DNA of 64,000 nt from Saprospiraceae bacterium (GTDB lineage Bacteria; Bacteroidota; Bacteroidia; Chitinophagales; Saprospiraceae): assembly GCA_013214355.1 (NCBI GenBank), contig JABSSL010000011.1, forward strand, positions 1 through 64,000, read 5' to 3'. The position numbers and the translations under genes were made by a program. Below are positions 18,995-27,423 of the stretch, in pieces. Under the pieces are notes generated by a model. The model was not told the DNA's origin. It worked only from the letters and a program-made list of their open reading frames with translations, and made no database searches. Positions within the stretch are counted from its first letter, which is position 1; the number at the start of each line of letters is the position of its first letter.

Positions 18995-21900
18995 TTAGCT
19001 AATTTCTCTAGTATCGGTAGGGCTTTCACCGAATTCTTCGGTATAGGAAGTGGTGAAATAGTTTGGCGTGGGGAAGCCTACCTCGTAGGCGATTTCTTTA
19101 ATGGGAAGCTTAGTGGATTGGAGAAGGAATTTAGCTTTTTGCAGCCGTAGAGATCTTAGGTAGATGGATAGGGATCGACCGGTTAGCGCTTTGACTTTTC
19201 GTCCCAATTGCGAACGACTTAAATGCATCTCCTGAGCAAGAGCCTTAGCATTAAAATCCGGATCATCAATCCGAGCTTCAAAAGCTGCTTTCAACTTCAA
19301 TATAAAAGTGTCCTCCTTTATGGTTTCTATTTTCTGGATATCTATCTCCTGAGAAATGGGTTGGTTGTAGAGATCCTGATACCTGGCTTGGAGCTTCTGG
19401 CGAATGGCCAGTAGGTTTTTCATACGTACCAAGAGTTCTTCTTCGTGGAAAGGTTTAGCGAGATAATCATCAGCCCCTTGTTGAAGTCCGGTAATACGAG
19501 ATGCTACATCCACCTTTGCAGTTAGCATGATGATCGGAATATGACTAGTGCGTTGATCCTCTTTTACTAGATTACATAGCTCAAATCCATTTTTTTTCGG
19601 CATCATGACGTCACTGATAATGATATCAGGGATTTGCTCGATGGCCAGATCTATTCCTTGCTGGCCATCACTTGCCAAAAGCAGTTGATAGTGGTTTTGC
19701 AGGCAGATGGAGATATATTCTACTATTTGGGAATTGTCTTCTACAATTAGCGCAATCGGCAAGTCGGAATTAGTAGGTGTTGTGACCGGTTTGGATGGAC
19801 CTTGCTTCCCGATGACCGCTGTTTGCACTTTAGTTGTGCTGGTTGCTGCCTGAGGAGCAGCGTTCCTGCTGACTGGGATGGAAATAGAGAAGGTAGACCC
19901 CTTACCTTCAGTACTCTTTACCTTAATGTCGCCGCCCATGAGCTTGACGAGCTCATGAGTCAGAGAAAGGCCGATGCCGGAGCCAATTCGCGATGCATGT
20001 TCATTATTAGAAGCTTGAAAAAAACGGTCAAAAACGTGAGGGAGTTGATCTGAAGGGATTCCTATGCCCGTGTCTGTAACAGCAAGGTGGAGGGATTCGG
20101 GTGTCTGGGTGGTAGAGATACTTAAGCTGATTTCCCCTTTCTCCGGCGTATACTTAATAGCATTGGATAAGAGGTTAGTCAGAATGCGAGTAATTTTCTC
20201 TTCATCATAATCCATTTCCAGCCTGGCTATCTCCGTATTGAACGTCAATATTTGTTTTCCGCTCTGGGCAAATCCCTCAAATTGTTCATAGATGCTGCGA
20301 AGAAAAGGAATGATATTTGCTCGGCGATAATTGAGGTTAAGGCCACCAGATTCTACTTTTTGAAGTTCCAACATTTGATCGACCAGATTGAGCAAATTGG
20401 CATTGTTGTCGCTAATCATTCGCGTTCCTTTTTCCAACCAGCGATCCGGTTCTTTTCTAATTCGCTCTGCCATTCCACCGATGATGGTCAGCGGGGTGCG
20501 AAATTCATGTGTGATATTAGCATAAAGCCTATTCTTGAAGTTATCCAATCGCCTTAGGGAAGCTGCCTCTTGTTTTTCTAGTTGACGACGAAGCTGCAAA
20601 CGATAAAGGATCAAGAGTATTAGTAGGACAAGGATAACATAAATGCCATATGCCCATCCGCTACGCCACCAAGGGGGATAAACCTGGAGTGTCAACATGC
20701 TTTTCTCCTGCTGTATCTGTCCATAACGGTCAATAGCACGTAGTTTAAGCCTGTAATTTCCAGGATCCAAATTGGCGAAGGTTACTTTCATATTCTCCGC
20801 TAAAGGCATCCATCTCTTGTTAAGCCCAATCAACTGGTAGGTATAGGTGTAGGGCTTATTTTTCTCCCAGCGTAGGTCTGTGAAGGCAAGACTAACTGCT
20901 TGATCGAGGTGAGTCAAGGCGATATCCTTACTTTTTTGCTCGGTAAAATAATCAGTGATCAATCCTCCCTCATTAGAGCGAAGATTGTTCCTTGTAAAGG
21001 AATGCAACCTAAGTCTAGGAATAATTTGTTCCCTTGACAGCTGGAGTGGATCCACTATTACAATGCCTGCCGTGGAACCAAAATATAACAATCCATTAAT
21101 TGAACTCTTAAAGAACGCTTTCGGAACAAAGGACGTACTGGCCAAACCGTCTTTCTGCTTTATGGCTCTGAAGTTGTTTTCGGTATCTGTAGACAAAAGC
21201 AGAGCCAAGCCAGCATCAGTACTAACCCACAGATTTTGTTCATTATCCTGTAAAATCCCATAAATGGTATTGCTTGGCAAGCCATCTTTTTCATAAAAAC
21301 GTTCAAAGGTATTGTTTTTACGATCAAAGCGATTGAGACCTAGGCCTGTGCCGACCCAGAGATTCCCTTGATGATCTTCGTACATACACCAGACAATACC
21401 GTTACTAATGGAAGAGGGGTTGTTGGGGTCATGGGTAAAATGGTAGAAACGCTCTTCCTTTTTGTGAAAGTGGCTTAGGCCAGCATGACTACCAATCCAA
21501 ACCTCACCGTGACTATCGGTGTAGAGTGACTTGATTTGATCATCCAGCAAAGAAGAAGAATCCTTGGGGTCATGTAGGTATCGCTGAATAGCTCCTGTTT
21601 TTGGATCAAGCCGATTTAAGCCTTCTTGAAAAGCCCCAATCCAAACCCACCCTTCTGGATCTTCCGTTATCCCCCAAATGCGATCTTGCGAAATGGAATT
21701 TGGGTTCGACGGCTCATGCCGATAATGCGTCCATTGCCCAGTTTCCATATTGTATTCGTCCAAACCAGAAGAATTCGTGGCGATCCATAGTTGATTCTGC
21801 TTACCCTTGTGTAACTCAATGATGAGATCACCACTTAAGGATGCATCGTTTCGGGGGTTATGACGTAGGTTAGCTTTCTTATTTAGATCCTGGGGGTCAT

Positions 21901-23128
21901 TTATGTCTAGGAGGTCAATGCCATTTCCCAGTAGTCCTACCCACATTTGTCCATCATTAGTTTCTGCGAAGGTCCTTACCACTCCGGGCGATAAGCTAGC
22001 TGGATCTTCCTGATTATGACCGAAAAAAGAGAAAGGACTTGGGGCCAGATTTTCAATGCTTATTCCACCGCCTGCCATTCCAACCCATAATGCACCTTCT
22101 TTATCGATGGTAAGCACATGAATGTCAAAAGGGAAACTAAGCTCTTTCAGATGATTTTGCACAACGGCGGGCTTATTCAAATCGATCTCAAGTACTTTGT
22201 TTTCATAAACAGCCCATAGCTGGTTTTTGGGGTTGATAGTCATATAGTAGAGCCGCCGCGTGTCAAGATCGGGTTGTAACTTAATTATTTGCTCATACGC
22301 TTCTAGAGGTCTGATCTTCGGTTTTTTTTCAGCTGGTGATAGCGTGAAAATGCCACTTTGGTTACCAAATAAAATAATATCCCCAGACTGATCAATTGCC
22401 ATACGCCCCTCTATCATTCCTGACTCAATCGTACCTGTATCGAAGGGGAAAGAAAACTGCTTTATCACTTTAGTGTCTGGGTGCCATCGCACCAGACCAT
22501 TTTGAGTTCTTAACCAGAAATGTCCCGATTGGTCTTGAAGAACTCCACTTATGTATATTTCTCCCGCTAATTGACTGGTGATTTGTTCCTCTTCTTTCAA
22601 TAGATATGCTCCATCAGCCTTTTGAAATACCCGTAGCAATGTATGGTTATTCGCTATTGCCCATATATTCCCCTCTTTATCTTCGAGGATTCCCGAAATT
22701 TCAAGCGCTTGATTTTTTTCAACTGATTCGTGTACAAATATCCTTTCAAAGTATCCGGTCGAGCGATCAAGCCGATTGAGTCCTCTTTGTGTACCTACCC
22801 AGAGATTGTATGAACTATCTTCGTGAAGACTTAGAATCCAATTATTGCTTATTGAGGTAGAGTCATCGGGGTCAAAACGGTAGGTGACAAAATGATTACC
22901 ATCAAAACGATTAAGGCCGTTCTCAGTCCCGATCCACATGAATCCTGCGTGGTCCTGGAAAAGGGTACGAATGTAATTGCTGGAGAGCCCATCAACTTGC
23001 TTATAGGAGAGAAATGGAGGATTGTTTTGCGCCAATGAGTTACTGGATGCTAGCAAAGCCAGCAAGAAGTAAAGATGCACTAAACATCTATTCCAGCAGT
23101 TTATATTGTTTATTTGCTTTCGGCTCAT
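18995..23128 (-). CDS. Hybrid two-component system sensor kinase/response regulator (HTCC), copy A
   Basis: The protein has 1,377 residues. A signal or anchor segment ending SNSLAQ is followed by propeller repeats (~35-700; MWIGTENGLNRFDG). Next are a Y_Y_Y domain (YTYQLIGLNKRWMPL), a TM segment (~825-850) and a HisKA with YANITHEFRTPL (His874). A HATPase domain (GSGIGLSLTHELV), a receiver with Asp1173 in SDVMMP, and a C-terminal AraC HTH follow. It is a full-length paralogue of 8650-12795 with the same domain order. The stop codon lies 110 bp before the start of secreted protein copy A on the same strand, so the two are probably co-transcribed or functionally paired. Confidence 0.93.
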   Translation of the reverse strand: MSRKQINNINCWNRCLVHLYFLLALLASSNSLAQNNPPFLSYKQVDGLSSNYIRTLFQDHAGFMWIGTENGLNRFDGNHFVTYRFDPDDSTSISNNWILSLHEDSSYNLWVGTQRGLNRLDRSTGYFERIFVHESVEKNQALEISGILEDKEGNIWAIANNHTLLRVFQKADGAYLLKEEEQITSQLAGEIYISGVLQDQSGHFWLRTQNGLVRWHPDTKVIKQFSFPFDTGTIESGMIEGRMAIDQSGDIILFGNQSGIFTLSPAEKKPKIRPLEAYEQIIKLQPDLDTRRLYYMTINPKNQLWAVYENKVLEIDLNKPAVVQNHLKELSFPFDIHVLTIDKEGALWVGMAGGGISIENLAPSPFSFFGHNQEDPASLSPGVVRTFAETNDGQMWVGLLGNGIDLLDINDPQDLNKKANLRHNPRNDASLSGDLIIELHKGKQNQLWIATNSSGLDEYNMETGQWTHYRHEPSNPNSISQDRIWGITEDPEGWVWIGAFQEGLNRLDPKTGAIQRYLHDPKDSSSLLDDQIKSLYTDSHGEVWIGSHAGLSHFHKKEERFYHFTHDPNNPSSISNGIVWCMYEDHQGNLWVGTGLGLNRFDRKNNTFERFYEKDGLPSNTIYGILQDNEQNLWVSTDAGLALLLSTDTENNFRAIKQKDGLASTSFVPKAFFKSSINGLLYFGSTAGIVIVDPLQLSREQIIPRLRLHSFTRNNLRSNEGGLITDYFTEQKSKDIALTHLDQAVSLAFTDLRWEKNKPYTYTYQLIGLNKRWMPLAENMKVTFANLDPGNYRLKLRAIDRYGQIQQEKSMLTLQVYPPWWRSGWAYGIYVILVLLILLILYRLQLRRQLEKQEAASLRRLDNFKNRLYANITHEFRTPLTIIGGMAERIRKEPDRWLEKGTRMISDNNANLLNLVDQMLELQKVESGGLNLNYRRANIIPFLRSIYEQFEGFAQSGKQILTFNTEIARLEMDYDEEKITRILTNLLSNAIKYTPEKGEISLSISTTQTPESLHLAVTDTGIGIPSDQLPHVFDRFFQASNNEHASRIGSGIGLSLTHELVKLMGGDIKVKSTEGKGSTFSISIPVSRNAAPQAATSTTKVQTAVIGKQGPSKPVTTPTNSDLPIALIVEDNSQIVEYISICLQNHYQLLLASDGQQGIDLAIEQIPDIIISDVMMPKKNGFELCNLVKEDQRTSHIPIIMLTAKVDVASRITGLQQGADDYLAKPFHEEELLVRMKNLLAIRQKLQARYQDLYNQPISQEIDIQKIETIKEDTFILKLKAAFEARIDDPDFNAKALAQEMHLSRSQLGRKVKALTGRSLSIYLRSLRLQKAKFLLQSTKLPIKEIAYEVGFPTPNYFTTSYTEEFGESPTDTREIS

Positions 23129-23451
23129 TATGCTTCACAAGTCCTATTATAGTACTGCTTGTACCCTGGTTTATATACTACCGTACTTTAATGGTAACCC
23201 TGGAATTGCTGGTTGCCATTTGGTAGAAAGATAAACCTTGAGATGATCAATACAGGGCTGGCAACAATCTCTTTATACGGCTAGTTGCTATGATCATCAA
23301 ACTAGGCTAAAGGTACAAAGTTGCGATTTGGAATAAGAGGATTGGAGAAGTCAATATGAGAAAGAGGTAGAGTTCATAGAGGAGGACGAGAAGCAGCTGC
23401 AATTAAAAAGAGGATTGATTTAGAACCAATCCTCTTTTGATTTTTACAGGC
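23129..23451. other. Intergenic region upstream of HTCC copy A
   Basis: This 323-bp stretch carries the presumed HTCC copy A promoter, although no exact TAnnTTTG was found, only degenerate forms such as CAACTTTG near 23315. It also carries the terminator at 23406-23438. No gene is visible. Confidence 0.5.
23406..23438 (-). terminator. Intrinsic terminator of the 4-TM membrane protein gene
   Basis: A 12-bp perfect stem (AAAAGAGGATTG/CAATCCTCTTTT) with a 9-nt loop lies 13 bp after the stop codon at 23452. The stem's own terminal T run gives the U-tract in both directions. Confidence 0.8.
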
Positions 23452-23898
23452 TTAAGCTTTGTTCGAAGCATTAAAGGAGCCATAAAAACTCAAAATAATT
23501 GCCGTTGCTGAAAAAATAGTCATCACCGTACCCGGCATAAAATTCACATGACCCCCCAAGTCCATGAAGAGGAAGTAACCAACATCTGCCAAGCCACCGG
23601 TGATGGCGGCTAGAATGATGGCATTGCGATTTCCTCGCCAGATGTAGAAGGAACAGATTAAGGTGACTAGGCCAATCCACAAAAGATTGAACCCATGCTG
23701 CCCGAGAATGGCTCCCGCTGCGACTGGATAATCCATTTGCAAGCTGGCCGGGTCGACTTTGTCCGCAATTCCGGCAACGGCGGCTGAAATATCTCCGGTG
23801 AGCGGTCCACGCATGGTCATAACACCAGCGAGCATATGTACGGCGCCCCAGATAAACCAAAGCACTGAAGCTATTTTGAATAGAATGGAGTTGTTCAT
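23452..23898 (-). CDS. Small integral membrane protein, four TM segments, function unknown
   Basis: The protein has 148 residues and four hydrophobic helices: ILFKIASVLWFIWGAVHMLAG, LGQHGFNLLWIGLVTLICSFYIW (split by a short turn), AIILAAITGGLADVGYFLF and VMTIFSATAIILSFYG. I do not recognise a named family; the layout is that of small inner-membrane proteins often linked to Crp-like regulators in Bacteroidota. The regulator gene lies 216 bp upstream on the same strand, with a palindrome between. A degenerate -7 element (CATCTTTG at 23934-23941) precedes the start. Confidence 0.75.
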   Translation of the reverse strand: MNNSILFKIASVLWFIWGAVHMLAGVMTMRGPLTGDISAAVAGIADKVDPASLQMDYPVAAGAILGQHGFNLLWIGLVTLICSFYIWRGNRNAIILAAITGGLADVGYFLFMDLGGHVNFMPGTVMTIFSATAIILSFYGSFNASNKA

Positions 23899-24062
23899 CT
23901 TTGCAATAAGGTTTGTTAGTAAAGATTAGGATGCAAAGATGGGACTAGAGGGAAGGTGGCCGCATTAATCTAGATTAAGAATTTCACTACAGGCACCAAA
24001 CCCGGCTTTGCAGAGCGTGTAATTGATGGTTCGTATTTTGGAAAAGCCTCGATACTCAGTCC

Positions 24063-24086
24063 TCGTTTGGTGTGTTCACCAAACGA
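24063..24086. promoter_or_regulatory. 10-bp-arm inverted repeat between the Crp-like gene and the membrane protein gene
   Basis: Arms TCGTTTGGTG and CACCAAACGA are separated by TGTT. The repeat lies 29 bp past the Crp-like stop and ~165 bp before the membrane protein start. There is no T-run, so an operator, possibly for the adjacent Crp/Fnr-like regulator, is as likely as a terminator. Confidence 0.5.
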
Positions 24087-24114
24087 TATCACCCTAGCTT
24101 CCATCGCCCCCTTT

Positions 24115-24585
24115 TTATTTCCCCCTCGCTTTTTCTCCCTTCACCTTACTTAAAGCTTCGGGCGTGATCCCGAGGTAGGAGGCAATCATGCGCTGAGGGA
24201 CGCGTTGGGTGATATTGGGGTAGGTGTCAATGAAGTGTTCGTAGCGTTCGATGGCGGAGGCGCTCATCAATTGGATGACCCGTTTTTGGAGGACGCCTAG
24301 GCGTTTAATGAGTTTGGGCCGATCATCATTGTTGTGTTCCGTTCCTTTCTCAAATACTTTTAAAGTGGAATCTTCTAAAGCATCAATGAAGAGCTCCCCA
24401 GGTAATTCCGGGGGGGTACTATCTGCAATGAGCCAGCCTTCCGGTGCGAACATGAAGATGTATTCTCTCCCCTTTTGATCTATGACATAGCTCCGCAACA
24501 GGCCTGATTCTACATAGTAGGCTTTGGTTTGCGTTTCCCCTGGTATCTGTACTACTTGTCCTTTCTTGATAAGTAACCTTCTCAA
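24115..24585 (-). CDS. Crp/Fnr-family transcriptional regulator, short N-terminus (TTG start)
   Basis: The protein has 156 residues. The cyclic-nucleotide-binding-type beta-barrel begins abruptly at LLIKKGQVVQIPGETQTKAYYVESGLLR. The dimer helix follows, and the HTH end (QRVPQRMIASYLGITPEALSKVKG) is typical of Bacteroidota Crp-like proteins. Relatives usually carry ~30-36 more N-terminal residues. Here an in-frame TAA at 24598-24600 blocks extension and the first usable codon is TTG. The family binds DNA as a dimer and responds to small ligands or redox state. The 44-bp spacing from the DinB-like gene suggests an operon. The gene is either expressed from TTG with a shortened barrel or is 5'-damaged. 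Confidence 0.75.
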   Translation of the reverse strand: MRRLLIKKGQVVQIPGETQTKAYYVESGLLRSYVIDQKGREYIFMFAPEGWLIADSTPPELPGELFIDALEDSTLKVFEKGTEHNNDDRPKLIKRLGVLQKRVIQLMSASAIERYEHFIDTYPNITQRVPQRMIASYLGITPEALSKVKGEKARGK

Positions 24586-24629
24586 TGGCGTTGGAATTTA
24601 CGGAATTAAGAGATGGGGAAGTAAGACGA

Positions 24630-25082
24630 CTAATCGGTCAGCAAACGCCGATGGTAATTTACCTGTCCTACATGATAAGCCAAATGCGCGCAAAGCCGAA
24701 CCAATTCCTTATTGATGCTATATTCGCCATGGTGCTCGTCGCGCAGCTGTTTGGGATAGCGGGCGCCAAGATTAGGGAGATTCAACAGGACGGTACGAAT
24801 CATGCTTGTTGTTTTGTCTAATTCTGCCAATAGCGTTTCCCGAGGTACATCTTTGATGGCAAATTCCAAGGGGCGATCTCTTACGTATCCAGTATCTCCT
24901 AGCCCATACCCAATAAAATGGTGAAGATTTCCTACCAAGTGGGTGCATAGATTTCCCGCAGAGTTGCTGATTCCCGCTGGACAGAGCCATAGATCAAGCT
25001 CATTTTCGTAGGCTTCAATTTCCCTTTTCAGGTGGTCCAAGTATTGTGTGAAGTACTGTACAAATTCCTCTTGTGATGTCAT
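24630..25082 (-). CDS. DinB-like (DUF1572-type) four-helix metal-binding protein
   Basis: The protein has 150 residues and is all-helical. His are placed as in DinB/YfiT proteins: His48 (CTHLVGNLHH), His133, His137 and His144 (AHLAYHVGQVNYHRR), likely a divalent metal site. Family members act as thiol-dependent transferases or stress-induced proteins; the substrate is unknown here. The start ATG at 25082 gives MTSQEEFVQYF. It is followed on the same strand by the Crp-like gene. Cytoplasmic, as no signal peptide is seen. Confidence 0.8.
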   Translation of the reverse strand: MTSQEEFVQYFTQYLDHLKREIEAYENELDLWLCPAGISNSAGNLCTHLVGNLHHFIGYGLGDTGYVRDRPLEFAIKDVPRETLLAELDKTTSMIRTVLLNLPNLGARYPKQLRDEHHGEYSINKELVRLCAHLAYHVGQVNYHRRLLTD

Positions 25083-25212
25083 GTTGATTCACATTGTAAA
25101 AACAAACAAATGGGCGGTGCAGCAGACATCCGAAGTGCTGTCTAGCTCTGCCTGGCAGAAACTTCTGATATCTAGCATGGGCGCTTAATCAAAGGATCCA
25201 GTTTACAATTAT

Positions 25213-25254
25213 CAACTTTTTGTTTATCTTTTCAACGGCATAAACAAAAAGTTG
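25213..25254. promoter_or_regulatory. Perfect 15-bp inverted repeat upstream of the DUF763 gene
   Basis: Arms CAACTTTTTGTTTAT and ATAAACAAAAAGTTG flank a 12-bp spacer. It ends 20 bp before the -7-like element at 25275-25282, so it would cover the -33 region (GTTG at 25251-25254). This position fits an operator that a repressor could occlude. Confidence 0.6.
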
Positions 25255-25274
25255 TTTTTGTGTCGAACGTGCCT

Positions 25275-25282
25275 TATCTTTG
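25275..25282 (+). promoter_or_regulatory. Putative -7 element for the DUF763 gene
   Basis: TATCTTTG matches TAnnTTTG exactly. GTTG lies 20 bp upstream as a possible -33. The predicted leader is ~90 nt. Confidence 0.5.
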
Positions 25283-25376
25283 TTGAAGAACGATTTTGTA
25301 AGGTAAGACTTTACGAGAAAACACAAACCACCAATCAAATTCCTCATCTGAAGTATTAACTGTTGAACTCCATCTT

Positions 25377-26627
25377 ATGCGTAGTAATGCACATGCTGAT
25401 CTTCCGCTACACCATGGTCGAGTACCTCCCTGGCTAGCCAATCGAATGGCTACCTTGGGTAGGGCAATTGTCGAAGCCATTCTGGTGGAGTATGGAAAAG
25501 GGGAGTTCATGAAACGAATCAGTGACCCGCTTTGGTTCCAGTCCTTTGGGGCAGTGATGGGTATGGATTGGCACTCTTCTGGGGTTACTACCTCTGTGGT
25601 GGGGGCGCTCAAACGGGCCATTAATCCCATTAGTCATGAACTAGGTATTTATGTTTGTGGTGGCAGGGGAAGACATTCCAGGAAGACGCCAACAGAATTG
25701 ATGCAAATCGCTGATCGCACTGGATTAGACGGACAAGAACTGGTGCGCTGTAGCCGACTTACTGCGAAGGTAGATAATACGGCGATTCAAGACGGCTTTC
25801 AAATCTATTTACACTCCTTCATTCTGACGAAGGAGGGGGATTGGGCCGTCGTGCAACAGGGGATGAACGAACAAAATGGCTACGCTCGCCGCTATCATTG
25901 GCATGCTGCTGAATTCGCTTCCTTCATCAACGATCCTCACACCTCCATTCTAGGTCAAAATCAAGGATTGATCCTTAATCTCACTCACCAACAGGCAGGC
26001 GGTACACAAGAGGGGATTCTAGATATTGTCGGTCAACATCCCACTAAAATGGTTCAAGAGATCCGCAAAATCCGCATGCCTGCCCGTCATGATGTAAAGG
26101 CTAGGGATGTAGATTTGCGAAGACTGGGAAGTATTATTGCGCTCGCCAACGAACGGGAGATGCTGGATTTTGAAGACTTATTACTGCTAGAAGGGCTTGG
26201 CCCAAGGACTTTGCAATCCTTGACCCTAGTCAGTGAAGTGATCCATGGCACACGCTCGCGCTTTGAAGATCCGGCCAGATATTCTTTTGCTCATGGCGGC
26301 AAGGACGGTAAACCATTTCCTGTACCCTTAAAAGTGTACGACGAGACGGTGGCTACCCTTAGGAAGGCAGTAGACAAGGCCAAGATCGGTCACTCCGATC
26401 GACAACGCGCCATCAAGAGCTTGCATACTACCGCCAAACGCATAGAAGAGAATTTTGTCCCCAACGATAATTTTGATCAATTGGTAGAGAAGGAATGGCG
26501 GGATTCCCGAAAGTATGGCGGACGAACAGTCATGGACGACCAAAGAGAGGGGAAAAGCTATTTTACTTATACGCCAAGTCGAAAAAGGAAGGCGAAACCT
26601 GATACGGGACAACTAAGTTTGTTTTAA
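25377..26627 (+). CDS. DUF763 domain protein with HhH motif and C-terminal beta-clamp-binding peptide
   Basis: The protein has 416 residues. The N-terminus ADLPLHHGRVPPWLANRM and the later HDVKARDVDLRRL are DUF763 (COG1415) hallmarks. Residues ~270-290 (LLLLEGLGPRTLQSLTLV) read as a helix-hairpin-helix, a DNA-backbone-binding motif. The last five residues, QLSLF (412-416), match the bacterial sliding-clamp (DnaN) binding consensus QL[SD]LF at the usual terminal position after a basic, disordered tail (PSRKRKAKPDTG). The family has no assigned biochemical function that I know. The HhH and clamp motif suggest a DNA repair or replication-linked role, which is inference. A lipoprotein gene follows 19 bp downstream, probably co-transcribed. 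Confidence 0.88.
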   Translation: MRSNAHADLPLHHGRVPPWLANRMATLGRAIVEAILVEYGKGEFMKRISDPLWFQSFGAVMGMDWHSSGVTTSVVGALKRAINPISHELGIYVCGGRGRHSRKTPTELMQIADRTGLDGQELVRCSRLTAKVDNTAIQDGFQIYLHSFILTKEGDWAVVQQGMNEQNGYARRYHWHAAEFASFINDPHTSILGQNQGLILNLTHQQAGGTQEGILDIVGQHPTKMVQEIRKIRMPARHDVKARDVDLRRLGSIIALANEREMLDFEDLLLLEGLGPRTLQSLTLVSEVIHGTRSRFEDPARYSFAHGGKDGKPFPVPLKVYDETVATLRKAVDKAKIGHSDRQRAIKSLHTTAKRIEENFVPNDNFDQLVEKEWRDSRKYGGRTVMDDQREGKSYFTYTPSRKRKAKPDTGQLSLF

Positions 26628-26646
26628 CTTAGAAGTAAAACTTCAT

Positions 26647-27417
26647 ATGAGAAGCCTTCTTCCCCTCTTTATGCTCCTTACGCTTTTAGGTTGTAATAAT
26701 TCGGATCTACAAGAATTAAGCTATGAAGAATATCAGACACTAATCATGACAGGGGCCGTGCCTGAGCTTGATCAGATTACCATTAGAGATGAGCAAGGTG
26801 CCCAAATTAATGTGGATTCCTTTATGAAATTGCAGAAGAGGGGAGATTACTTCGATCGGTTCTTTAAAAATGAAGAAGGAGAGATTGTTGCCTACCAATT
26901 GGACCCCAAACCTCCTTTGAGAGATCTACCCATTGAATGTGAAGAAGTCACAGCATTATTGGATAGTATCTATGTGCTGGATCAAGCTCGTATGGAAAAA
27001 TACGATCCACGACAAGACTATAGTAATCTAGAGATAGTTGTGAATGTTTTGGATAAATGTGGAATGCCTCAGAATCCGAGCGCAGCTAAATCCGTCTTTA
27101 TGGTTGTACAACACAACCATAACCTTTATCAAAAGAGGTATATCGATACCTTTCGTAGCGCGGCGGCGGGCGGCCTACTCGCTAAGTCCTCGCTGGCTAT
27201 GATGGAAGATAGGATATTAAGTAATGAGGACCAGCCACAATTATACGGTACACAAGTGAGAAGGGCCAATGGCGAGGAGCAATGGCAATTGTATCAATTA
27301 GCCGATCCGGAAAGGGTGGATCAGCGGAGAGCCAAGATGGGCCTAGGGCCCTTGAAAGAATATTTGCAGAACTTTAGTGTAGCGTTTGAAGTGGAACAAA
27401 TTCCGGTAGACCAATAA
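26647..27417 (+). CDS. Lipoprotein with DUF6624-like domain
   Basis: The protein has 256 residues. The lipobox LTLLGC puts the lipid-modified Cys at 16. The C-terminal half has the pattern I associate with DUF6624: MVVQHNHNLYQKRYID, MMEDRILSNEDQPQLYGTQ and PERVDQRRAKMGLGPLKEY. These conserved charged and His residues suggest an enzymatic or binding core, but no activity is known to me. It starts 19 bp after the DUF763 gene and ends 6 bp before the convergent feoB stop. Whether the pairing with DUF763 is meaningful is unclear. Confidence 0.75.
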   Translation: MRSLLPLFMLLTLLGCNNSDLQELSYEEYQTLIMTGAVPELDQITIRDEQGAQINVDSFMKLQKRGDYFDRFFKNEEGEIVAYQLDPKPPLRDLPIECEEVTALLDSIYVLDQARMEKYDPRQDYSNLEIVVNVLDKCGMPQNPSAAKSVFMVVQHNHNLYQKRYIDTFRSAAAGGLLAKSSLAMMEDRILSNEDQPQLYGTQVRRANGEEQWQLYQLADPERVDQRRAKMGLGPLKEYLQNFSVAFEVEQIPVDQ

Positions 27418-27423
27418 TGCTGT

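Noticed and set aside
18748-19029. 93-codon minus-strand frame overlapping the start of secreted protein copy A
   Set aside because: It lies in another frame of a confidently assigned gene start and HTCC end, and its composition is unconvincing.
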